Shown piece by piece: positions 1-5,635 of a stretch of DNA of 5,635 nucleotides; position 1 is the first letter of the stretch; every line of letters begins with the position of its first letter. This stretch comes from Legionella sp. (GTDB taxonomy: Bacteria > Pseudomonadota > Gammaproteobacteria > Legionellales > Legionellaceae), in the NCBI GenBank assembly GCA_003507515.1, contig DNVL01000268.1, forward strand, positions 1-5,635, read 5' to 3'. The notes beneath the pieces are model-generated. The model searched no databases. It was not told where the DNA came from and worked only from the letters and a program-made list of their open reading frames with translations. The translations under genes were made by a program, and so were the position numbers.

Positions 1-480
1 GGTTTAGGATTGGCTGAAAAGCCAGGCCAACAACCGCTAGACATGGCTGTTCTGGATGCTTCTTTATTCGCGGTCAAATCACGCTACCCGCATCTATCGT
101 TTTGGCTGGAACCCGGTCGTTTTTTTGTGGCCGAAAGTGGGGTCATTCTTGCAAAAGTGACGCAATGCAAAGAAAAAGGAAAGGTGCGTTTTATTGGCAT
201 TGAAACGGGGATGAACTCCTTGCTACGGCCCGCACTGTATGGCTCATACCACCAGATTGTCAATTTAACGTGTCTCACACATGAAAACACAGGCTTCGCA
301 CACGTGGTCGGCCCCATCTGCGAATCAGGTGACACCTTAGGCTATGATCGGCTTTTTCCTGACACCACAGAAAACGATGTCATGCTGATTGCCAACACCG
401 GCGCCTATGGACACTGCATGAGTTCGTTTTACAATTTGCGCCCTCCAGCACAAGAAATTGTCGTTGAGATCCCATGCTAG
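1..480 (+). CDS. lysA: Diaminopimelate decarboxylase domain, C-terminal fragment, probably of a fused aspartate kinase/DAP decarboxylase (5' partial)
   Basis: The reading frame is open from base 1 and ends at TAG 478-480, giving 159 codons of a gene that begins outside the window. Numbering from the first codon, it starts in the PLP-binding glycine loop (GLG, 1-3). It then shows EPGR (37-40, substrate-binding Arg), GMNSLLRPALYGSYH (70-84), the CESGD motif (107-111), whose Cys completes the active site of the partner subunit, and GAYG (134-137) followed by MSSFYNLRP. These are the hallmarks of fold-III PLP decarboxylases that convert meso-diaminopimelate to lysine and CO2 in the cytoplasm. The EKPG after the glycine loop and the GIETGMNS stretch are, from memory, typical of the version fused to an N-terminal aspartate kinase; the kinase part is not visible, so the fusion is inferred. 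All catalytic motifs seen are intact. The next gene starts before this one stops. Confidence 0.9.
   Translation, partial: GLGLAEKPGQQPLDMAVLDASLFAVKSRYPHLSFWLEPGRFFVAESGVILAKVTQCKEKGKVRFIGIETGMNSLLRPALYGSYHQIVNLTCLTHENTGFAHVVGPICESGDTLGYDRLFPDTTENDVMLIANTGAYGHCMSSFYNLRPPAQEIVVEIPC
474..480 (+). other. Seven-base stop/start overlap (ATGCTAG) between lysA and the helicase gene
   Basis: The ATG of the helicase gene (474-476) lies just upstream of the lysA TAG (478-480) in another frame. Only a weak Shine-Dalgarno-like GAG (466-468) precedes it, five bases away. This arrangement normally means translational coupling, with ribosomes finishing lysA re-initiating on the next gene, and implies a shared transcript. 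Confidence 0.75.
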
Positions 481-3400
481 ACGACGGTCAAGAACGCGCC
501 CGCGCCACGGATCCCAAACACTCGTTTATCGTGCAAGCGCCCGCGGGCTCCGGTAAAACAGAAATTCTCACGCAACGCTACTTGCGATTATTAAGCACGG
601 TGACAGATCCTGAACAGATCATCGCGCTCACCTTTACTCGAAAGGCCGCCAATGAAATGCGTGAGCGAATTTTACGGGCCATGCAACAGGTAGCCGCAGG
701 GGCTGTGGCCACGTCTGCACACCAACAACAAACGTATGCCTTTGCCGCAGAGGCCTTGGCGCGAGACCACGCGCTTGACTGGCAGCTATTGCAACAGCCG
801 AACCGTCTTCGCATCATCACCATTGACGCCCTGTGCCAAATGCTGACCCAAGCCATTCCTTTGCAAGACCAGCAGATTCACTACGCTCAAATCAGCGAAA
901 AACCTCGTGTCCACTATCAAGCAGCGGCCATGGCCTGCCTGGCCTTTGCCCTTGAACACCCCGCATACCATGACGCCATCAAAACATTGCTAGCCCATGT
1001 CGACAATCAGCAAGACCAATTATTATCATTATGGGCGAGCATGTTAGGCCGGCGAGACCAATGGTTGCCTTCCCTATACCTTGCGCGTACGCAGGATAAA
1101 GCGCAATACGAAGCGGGATTGGCCTGGATTGAAGCGCATGAATTGACTCGCTTTCGCCAAACCATTCCCAAAGTCCTGGCTGATGAATTAACGATCCTTG
1201 CCCGAAAATTAGCCTGTATAGAGGCGAAATTAGATTCTCCCCGATTGCCCTTGCGTGACTGGTACGACTTTGACGCACTCGATAGCCACCTCGTTGCTAG
1301 TCTCAGCACACTCCTATTAACGTCACAAAACACCCTTCGAAAAGGATTTGACCATCACGTGGGCTTGAAGCGAGGCGAGTGTTCTGATCAAGAATATGAT
1401 GAAATTAAATCCGCCAGCAAGCATCTTTTAGCAGCATTAGACGCGCTGCCTGATTTTCTAGACGCCCTGTTGCGCGTGAAAAAACTGCCCGAACCAAGCT
1501 ACAACCCTGAGCAATGGGCCGTTCTACAGGCCTTGTTAACGCTGCTTCCGGTGTTAACAGCCCATTTAAGCATGGCCTTTCATGAACACAATGAAGTGGA
1601 TTTCAGCGCGATTTCTCAACAAGCACTGATGGCACTCGGTGATGAAGACAGTCATACGGATTTGGCGCTTTACTTAGATCATCGCATTCACCATATTCTG
1701 GTCGATGAGTTTCAAGACACCTCCATTCAACAATTCCAACTGCTGCAACAACTGGTGTATGGCTGGCAGCCAGATGATGGGAAAACACTGTTTATCGTAG
1801 GCGACCCGATGCAATCCATTTATCGCTTTCGCGCCGCCGAAGTAGGCTTGTTTCTGCGTGCACGCGATCATGGCATTGGAGAAGTCTCGCTTATTCCATT
1901 GGCGTTGCGCTGTAATTTTCGCAGTGCACCGGCCGTGGTCGACTGGGTGAACGATCAATTTAAATCCATTTTCCCCGCTACCGATGACGTTGAATCCGGT
2001 GCTGTTTCTTATCACGCATCGACCAATGTAAAACCTGTCGATGAGCATAGCATGGTGTCTGCGATTCAATGCGCGAGCCGTGCGCATGAAGCCGCCATCA
2101 TTGTTCAAAGCATTGCCTATGAGCTCGAAGCGTTCCCCAACGACAACATCGCCATTTTAGTGCGTTCACGCGGTCAATTGACCGATATCGTGGCAGCGCT
2201 TCGAGAGCAGAATATTCCATTTCAAGGCGTTGACATCGATTTGCTAGCCCACCTCCCCCATTTACGTGATGTATGGGTGTTGACACAAGCATTGCTGATG
2301 CCCGCCAACCGCCTTGCTTGGCTGGCCTTTTTACGCAGCCCCTGGTGTGGGCTGTCATTGCCTGATTTGCATGCACTCGCCAATCATGCGCCCTCCCAGT
2401 CCATCTATATGGCACTCGGACAACTGGAGAAAATCGCTCACTTAACAGATGACGGCCGTGCGCGGGCAGGCTTTGTGTACACCGTCATGCATACCGCTTT
2501 GGCTGAGCGCTACCAGCACGCCTTGGTGGATTCGATCATCAACACCCTGAACCAATTGCACATCACACACATACTGACTGCGCATCAGCAAGATGATTTG
2601 GAGCAATACTGGCTTCTGTTGGAGCGATTCGAACAAGACGGTCAAATCGAAGACATGGACATGTTTAGCAATGAATTCAATGCCTTGTATTCACAAAAAG
2701 TGACCCCTGCCCGCGTGCAAATCATGACCATTCATAAATCCAAGGGCTTGGAATTTGACTGCGTGATCTTGCCCGGACTCGGCAGCAAGTCATCTAGCAA
2801 AGATACTCCCCTGCTTCGCTGGCTGAAGTTTCCAACAGACGATAAGGGCGAGCTATTGCTGCTGTCTCCCATGAAGGCCGCGCACCATGAACAGTGTTTA
2901 CTGTATGATTACCTAGGCCAGCTGGATGCACAAAAAAATGACTATGAGCGGCAGCGCCTGCTGTATGTCGCCGTAACGCGCGCCAAGAGAAGGCTTTATC
3001 TATTGGATTCAAGCCAAAAAAGCACACAAGGCAGCTTTCGCAGTTTATTACAAAGCCAAGCCTTTACCGATGAGTCAACTGAAGAAAATCAGGCGTCAGA
3101 AACAAAAGAAATGCCGGACTTATTCCATCTCCCGGTTCACTATTATCAACAAGCACCGGCTCACGCGACCGGCACGTTTAACACGTCAGCGTTAGTCATC
3201 CATACCAACACCACCCCACGGCTCATCGGGGTCGTTGCGCATGAGTTATTGCAATGGATTTGCACCCATCACCCAGAAACATTGGATGAGATTCCCTGGG
3301 CATTGGCCCGTCATCCGTTGATATCCATGGGATTGAATGTGACAGACGTGGACATCGCTTTGCAGCAGATCAAACAAAACATCACCGCTCTATTTAACGA

Positions 3401-3698
3401 CCCCAAAGGCGTTTGGCTCATGAAACGCCATGAACAGGAACGAAACGAATATGAACTGTTGACCCATGAACACGGTGAAGTCGTTACACGCATCATTGAT
3501 CGCACGTTTATTGAAAATGGCGTGAGATGGATTATCGATTTCAAAACAGGAAGGAGTGATACTAAAACCCAAACCCATCATCGCGAGCAAGTAAATGAAT
3601 ATGCAATGCTATTGGCTAGCCGCTCACCTGCGCCGATTCGATGTGGGTTGTATTATTTGAACAGTGGAACGTGGGTGGACTGGGAGATCGCGCTTTGA
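474..3698 (+). CDS. addA: AddA/RecB-type UvrD-family helicase with C-terminal PD-(D/E)XK nuclease
   Basis: This is a 1074-residue superfamily 1A helicase-nuclease of the kind that processes double-strand DNA ends for RecA-dependent recombination. Helicase motifs occur in order: Q-motif Gln6, Walker A AGSGKT (24-29), Ia LTFTRKAANEMRERI (52-66), II DEFQD (411-415), III GDPMQSIYRFR (443-453), IV LRCNFRS (478-484), V TIHKSKGLEFD (752-762) and VI LLYVAVTRAK (829-838). A variable 1B region fills about 120-400, and an acidic linker about 865-905 leads to the nuclease. There I see GxxxH with His923, Asp1009, DFK with Asp1022 and Lys1024, and QxxxY (Gln1039, Tyr1043). The 13-residue Asp-Asp spacing equals that of E. 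coli RecB D1067/D1080. Both activities should be intact. It is somewhat shorter than typical AddA or RecB (about 1150-1230). The start is fixed by the conserved N terminus 23 residues before Walker A and by overlap with lysA. No AddB or RecC gene is visible. The AddA label is by architecture; a stand-alone gammaproteobacterial homologue is possible. Confidence 0.88.
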   Translation: MLDDGQERARATDPKHSFIVQAPAGSGKTEILTQRYLRLLSTVTDPEQIIALTFTRKAANEMRERILRAMQQVAAGAVATSAHQQQTYAFAAEALARDHALDWQLLQQPNRLRIITIDALCQMLTQAIPLQDQQIHYAQISEKPRVHYQAAAMACLAFALEHPAYHDAIKTLLAHVDNQQDQLLSLWASMLGRRDQWLPSLYLARTQDKAQYEAGLAWIEAHELTRFRQTIPKVLADELTILARKLACIEAKLDSPRLPLRDWYDFDALDSHLVASLSTLLLTSQNTLRKGFDHHVGLKRGECSDQEYDEIKSASKHLLAALDALPDFLDALLRVKKLPEPSYNPEQWAVLQALLTLLPVLTAHLSMAFHEHNEVDFSAISQQALMALGDEDSHTDLALYLDHRIHHILVDEFQDTSIQQFQLLQQLVYGWQPDDGKTLFIVGDPMQSIYRFRAAEVGLFLRARDHGIGEVSLIPLALRCNFRSAPAVVDWVNDQFKSIFPATDDVESGAVSYHASTNVKPVDEHSMVSAIQCASRAHEAAIIVQSIAYELEAFPNDNIAILVRSRGQLTDIVAALREQNIPFQGVDIDLLAHLPHLRDVWVLTQALLMPANRLAWLAFLRSPWCGLSLPDLHALANHAPSQSIYMALGQLEKIAHLTDDGRARAGFVYTVMHTALAERYQHALVDSIINTLNQLHITHILTAHQQDDLEQYWLLLERFEQDGQIEDMDMFSNEFNALYSQKVTPARVQIMTIHKSKGLEFDCVILPGLGSKSSSKDTPLLRWLKFPTDDKGELLLLSPMKAAHHEQCLLYDYLGQLDAQKNDYERQRLLYVAVTRAKRRLYLLDSSQKSTQGSFRSLLQSQAFTDESTEENQASETKEMPDLFHLPVHYYQQAPAHATGTFNTSALVIHTNTTPRLIGVVAHELLQWICTHHPETLDEIPWALARHPLISMGLNVTDVDIALQQIKQNITALFNDPKGVWLMKRHEQERNEYELLTHEHGEVVTRIIDRTFIENGVRWIIDFKTGRSDTKTQTHHREQVNEYAMLLASRSPAPIRCGLYYLNSGTWVDWEIAL

Positions 3699-3709
3699 TG
3701 GCTCATTTC

Positions 3710-3742
3710 TGTAAATATGACGAGTCAGTTCCCATTTTTACA
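3710..3742. repeat. Imperfect inverted repeat upstream of gmk
   Basis: TGTAAATATG (3710-3719) and CATTTTTACA (3733-3742) are reverse complements at nine of ten positions, separated by 13 bases. The right arm overlaps the last two bases of the proposed -35 hexamer, so the dyad could be an operator. As a hairpin it is AT-rich, has a mismatch, and is not followed by a separate T-run, which argues against an intrinsic terminator for the helicase gene. Confidence 0.4.
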
Positions 3743-3757
3743 CATTTAGCGTATAGT
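3729..3757 (+). promoter_or_regulatory. Candidate sigma-70 promoter for gmk-rpoZ-spoT
   Basis: TTCCCA (3729-3734, four of six matches to TTGACA) and TATAGT (3752-3757, five of six matches to TATAAT) are separated by exactly 17 bases. Transcription would start near 3764, leaving a leader of about 33 bases before the gmk ATG. It lies in the only intergenic gap of the window large enough for a promoter, in AT-rich sequence. An alternative -35, TTTACA at 3737-3742, has no good -10 at the right distance. Motif match only. Confidence 0.45.
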
Positions 3758-3789
3758 TGCGCGATATTAAAACTCTAAAATAATCGAGC

Positions 3790-3795
3790 AAAGGA
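3790..3795 (+). promoter_or_regulatory. Ribosome binding sequence of gmk, unusually close to the start codon
   Basis: AAAGGA ends at 3795, leaving a single base before the ATG at 3797, where five to nine are usual. A weaker GAG at 3786-3788 sits eight bases away. No other in-frame start is available, because the next GTG (3830) is already inside the conserved N-terminal beta strand. Confidence 0.4.
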
Positions 3796-3796
3796 C

Positions 3797-4426
3797 ATGA
3801 CTTCACAGTATCCTGGACGTCTTTTTATTGTGGCCGCTCCATCGGGTGGCGGAAAAACCACTTTAGTGAAAAATCTGGTGGAAACATTGCCCGGCATTGA
3901 TGTCTCTATTTCTCATACCACCCGCGACATGCGACCCACTGAAACCAATGGCGTGGACTATTTTTTTGTCAACGACATCGAATTTCAGCGCATGGTGCAT
4001 GACCATGCCTTTATTGAACATGCACATGTCTTTCACCATTGTTATGGCACGTCAGCCGCGCAAATCAACGATCGACTGCATGCCGGCATTGATGTGGTAT
4101 TGGATATTGATTGGCAAGGTGCGCAACAAATCAAACGGGCATTTACTGACGCTGTGAGTGTGTTCATCATTCCTCCCTCATTAGAAATCTTGAATCAGCG
4201 TTTAATGGACAGGCAGCGTGATGACACGCACGTGATCGCCGATCGAATGCAGCAAGCGCGCGAAGAACTCAGTCATTATGACGAGTTCGACTATTTAATA
4301 GTCAATGATGATTTCAATCAAGCAGCCTCAGAATTAAAAGCCATTGTGCAGTCACATCGCTTGCGGATGGCGCGCCAATCCATGCAACAGCGGAAATTGC
4401 TTTCATTCCTGCTGTCAGGAGCGTAA
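3797..4426 (+). CDS. gmk: Guanylate kinase
   Basis: Cytoplasmic enzyme that phosphorylates GMP to GDP with ATP, an essential step to GTP and dGTP. The 209-residue length matches the bacterial family. The P-loop is APSGGGKT (14-21). GMP-binding residues follow in SHTTR (39-43), Arg46, Tyr55, Glu74 and YGTS (83-86). DIDWQGA (103-109) carries the acidic residues of the active site. The lid has Arg135, Arg139 and Arg141, then Arg150 in the helix before [15 protein letters not shown] (159-173). Every motif can be aligned without gaps of note to E. coli Gmk from memory. The start is set by the short leader (MTSQYPG) before the first beta strand. It is the first gene of a probable operon with rpoZ 27 bases downstream, preceded by a candidate promoter. 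Gene order and product are standard for gammaproteobacteria, except that the gene upstream is a helicase rather than, for example, yicC. Confidence 0.97.
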   Translation: MTSQYPGRLFIVAAPSGGGKTTLVKNLVETLPGIDVSISHTTRDMRPTETNGVDYFFVNDIEFQRMVHDHAFIEHAHVFHHCYGTSAAQINDRLHAGIDVVLDIDWQGAQQIKRAFTDAVSVFIIPPSLEILNQRLMDRQRDDTHVIADRMQQAREELSHYDEFDYLIVNDDFNQAASELKAIVQSHRLRMARQSMQQRKLLSFLLSGA

Positions 4427-4438
4427 AATAGACCATTT

Positions 4439-4444
4439 AGAGGA
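4439..4444 (+). promoter_or_regulatory. Ribosome binding site of rpoZ
   Basis: AGAGGA lies nine bases before the rpoZ ATG at 4454, within the 27-base gap after gmk. The remainder of the gap is AT-rich and shows no terminator, supporting co-transcription. Confidence 0.65.
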
Positions 4445-4453
4445 TATATAAAT

Positions 4454-4657
4454 ATGGCACGAGTAACAGTTGAAGATTGTTTGGAACACGTAGACAATCG
4501 ATTTGAGTTGGTCATGCTCGCATCAAAACGCGCGCGCGATATTGCAATCCGAGGCGCACAACCCATGGTCGAATGGGAAAATGACAAACCGACAGTGGTT
4601 GCATTGCGAGAAATTGCAGCAGGATTGATCAATCGAGATATGCTAGATAAAGAATAG
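4454..4657 (+). CDS. rpoZ: RNA polymerase omega subunit, short form
   Basis: Omega binds the beta-prime C-terminal region, helps RNA polymerase assembly and contributes to ppGpp binding. The N-terminal MARVTVED matches E. coli omega, including Ala2-Thr5, which form part of ppGpp site 1 with beta-prime. NRFELV (15-20), KRAR (25-28) and [18 protein letters not shown] (42-59) are the conserved core that wraps beta-prime. At 67 residues it ends shortly after this core and lacks the roughly 25-residue charged C-terminal tail of the 91-residue E. coli protein. That tail is poorly conserved, so the protein should be functional; the TAG stop is clean and a ribosome binding site for spoT follows, so a frameshift seems unlikely. 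It sits between gmk and spoT, its usual place in gammaproteobacteria. Confidence 0.95.
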   Translation: MARVTVEDCLEHVDNRFELVMLASKRARDIAIRGAQPMVEWENDKPTVVALREIAAGLINRDMLDKE

Positions 4658-4670
4658 ACCGTCCAATTAT

Positions 4671-4676
4671 CGGGAG
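4671..4676 (+). promoter_or_regulatory. Ribosome binding site that fixes the GTG start of spoT
   Basis: CGGGAG lies eight bases before GTG 4685. There is no ATG near the N terminus; the first in-frame ATG encodes residue 38, already inside the hydrolase domain. This site, and alignment of the first residues (SYFNAL) with E. coli SpoT (YLFESL), make GTG the start. Confidence 0.7.
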
Positions 4677-4684
4677 CATACGGC

Positions 4685-5635
4685 GTGAGCTATTTTAACG
4701 CATTGCGCGACGAACTCAATCGCTACCTTGAACCACAGCAGGTTGATACGTGCTACCAAGGTTTTTTGTTCGCCGAAAAAGCACACAGCGGGCAAATGCG
4801 TCGATCGGGCGAGCCTTATATTTCTCACCCGGTTGCCGCAGCGATTATTCTCGCCGAAATGAGGATGGATTATCAAACCATCACCGCCACCCTTCTACAT
4901 GATGTCGTTGAAGACACCCTCATTAGTAAAGATGAGTTAATCCATCAATTCGGTCAAGAAATAACAACATTGGTCGATGGCGTAACCAAACTCACGAAAA
5001 TAAAATTTGAAACCCGCGCACAAGCGCAAGCCGAAAATTTTCGAAAAATGGTGCTGGCCATGGTCAAAGACATTCGCGTGATCATTGTCAAATTAGCCGA
5101 CCGCCTCCACAATATGCAAACCCTTGGGGTGATGCCATCCGCTAAACGACGGCGCATTGCCATTGAAACATTGGAAATCTATGCCCCCATCGCCAATCGA
5201 TTAGGCATGCATGGCATTTACACAGGCTTAGAAGACCTGGGCTTCAAAGCATTGTATCCCATGCGTTACCGTGCCATTAAATCAGCGGTTGAAAAATCGC
5301 GCGGCACTCGGCATGAATTAACCAAGAAAATTGAATATGACTTGCAAAAAGCGCTAGATGCTTTAAAAATGCCTTATGAACATGTGTTTGGCCGCCAAAA
5401 ACATTTATATGACATTTATCGAAAAATGCGTCAAAAAAAAGCATCTTTTGCTGAAATAACCGACGTATTTGCGTTTCGGGTGATAACAGAAGATCTAGAC
5501 TCTTGCTACCGTGTGATGGGTGCACTGCATCAAACTTACAAGCCTGTACCTCAACGCTTTAAAGATTACATTGGTATTCCAAAAGTCAATGGCTACCAGT
5601 CATTGCACACCACTTTATTCGGCCCTTACGGCGTG
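4685..5635 (+). CDS. spoT: Bifunctional (p)ppGpp synthetase/hydrolase SpoT, N-terminal part (3' partial)
   Basis: The frame runs from GTG 4685 off the right edge, giving 317 of about 700 residues. The N-terminal HD hydrolase is complete: Arg39, His48, His72-Asp73, Glu76-Asp77, Asp139 and Asn143 match the Mn-dependent catalytic set of Streptococcus Rel (R44, H53, H77, D78, E81, D82, D144, N148). The synthetase domain begins around residue 195. It has GRQKHLYDIYRKM (236-248), catalytic Asp260, RFKD (291-294), the RxKD motif of bifunctional Rel/SpoT rather than the ExDD of RelA, and GYQSLHTT (303-310) with the guanine-stacking Tyr304. The window ends two residues before the second catalytic acid (E323 of Streptococcus Rel). 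Position 243 is Asp where the homologues I recall have Ser. The TGS, helical and ACT regulatory domains would lie beyond the window. It is 27 bases after rpoZ, the third gene of the operon. Confidence 0.95.
   Translation, partial: MSYFNALRDELNRYLEPQQVDTCYQGFLFAEKAHSGQMRRSGEPYISHPVAAAIILAEMRMDYQTITATLLHDVVEDTLISKDELIHQFGQEITTLVDGVTKLTKIKFETRAQAQAENFRKMVLAMVKDIRVIIVKLADRLHNMQTLGVMPSAKRRRIAIETLEIYAPIANRLGMHGIYTGLEDLGFKALYPMRYRAIKSAVEKSRGTRHELTKKIEYDLQKALDALKMPYEHVFGRQKHLYDIYRKMRQKKASFAEITDVFAFRVITEDLDSCYRVMGALHQTYKPVPQRFKDYIGIPKVNGYQSLHTTLFGPYGV

Noticed and set aside
1674..2108. A 144-codon open frame on the minus strand inside the helicase gene
   Set aside because: It lies opposite the conserved helicase motifs II to IV, its translation resembles no family I know, and it is explained as the shadow of a strongly coding plus-strand frame.
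3699..3796. An intrinsic terminator after the helicase gene
   Set aside because: The only dyad is AT-rich, mismatched and has no T-run after it; read-through into gmk is possible.
3897..4157. An 86-codon plus-strand frame inside gmk
   Set aside because: It is the +1-shifted reading of well-conserved guanylate kinase sequence, with no ribosome binding site and no recognisable protein.
4185..4260. Guanylate kinase lid reading RQRDD in place of the E. coli-type RGRGQD
   Set aside because: The lid is variable in the family (the human enzyme, as I recall, has RQRNTE) and the key arginines are kept, so no functional change is indicated.
4318..4632. A 104-codon minus-strand frame across the end of gmk and rpoZ
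   Set aside because: It runs antisense to two clear genes and has no recognisable content.
4427..4660. An eight-base repeat AATAGACC just after gmk (4427-4434) and over the end of rpoZ (4653-4660)
   Set aside because: Too short, and partly coding in one copy; no pairing or spacing suggests a regulatory element.

Overview
All real genes in this window lie on the + strand, packed tightly in two groups. The sequence suggests a gammaproteobacterium. The order gmk-rpoZ-spoT is the classical gammaproteobacterial one, and SpoT, omega and guanylate kinase all resemble their gammaproteobacterial counterparts as I remember them. The decarboxylase fragment at the left edge carries signatures (EKPG after the Gly loop, and GIETGMNSLLRPALYGSYHQI) that I associate with the fused aspartate kinase/diaminopimelate decarboxylase of Legionellales and Xanthomonadales. 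The balanced base composition and the Legionella-like short-spaced genes make a Legionella/Coxiella-type relative my best guess. This is inference without a database search.

Layout. Positions 1-480 hold the C-terminal 159 codons of a diaminopimelate decarboxylase (lysine and peptidoglycan precursor synthesis), cut by the left edge. Its stop overlaps the start of a 1074-residue AddA/RecB-type helicase-nuclease (474-3698), so the two are almost certainly one transcript. A 98-base gap (3699-3796) holds a plausible sigma-70 promoter and an AT-rich inverted repeat, with no convincing terminator. Then come guanylate kinase (3797-4426), a short RNA polymerase omega subunit (4454-4657) and the first 317 codons of SpoT (4685 to the right edge), separated by two gaps of 27 bases each, each with a ribosome binding site.

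How the genes fit together. The second group is a guanine-nucleotide and stringent-response operon. Gmk makes GDP (leading to GTP, the substrate of (p)ppGpp synthesis), SpoT degrades and probably makes (p)ppGpp, and omega contributes to ppGpp site 1 on RNA polymerase. The first group joins amino-acid/cell-wall biosynthesis to double-strand-break processing and has no obvious functional link.

I see no mobile element, CRISPR array, RNA gene, or undescribed multi-gene system here. The points most worth a second look are a Ser-to-Asp change in the SpoT synthetase ATP-binding motif, the AddA-like gene with no AddB partner in view and coupled to lysA, and the inverted repeat next to the gmk promoter.
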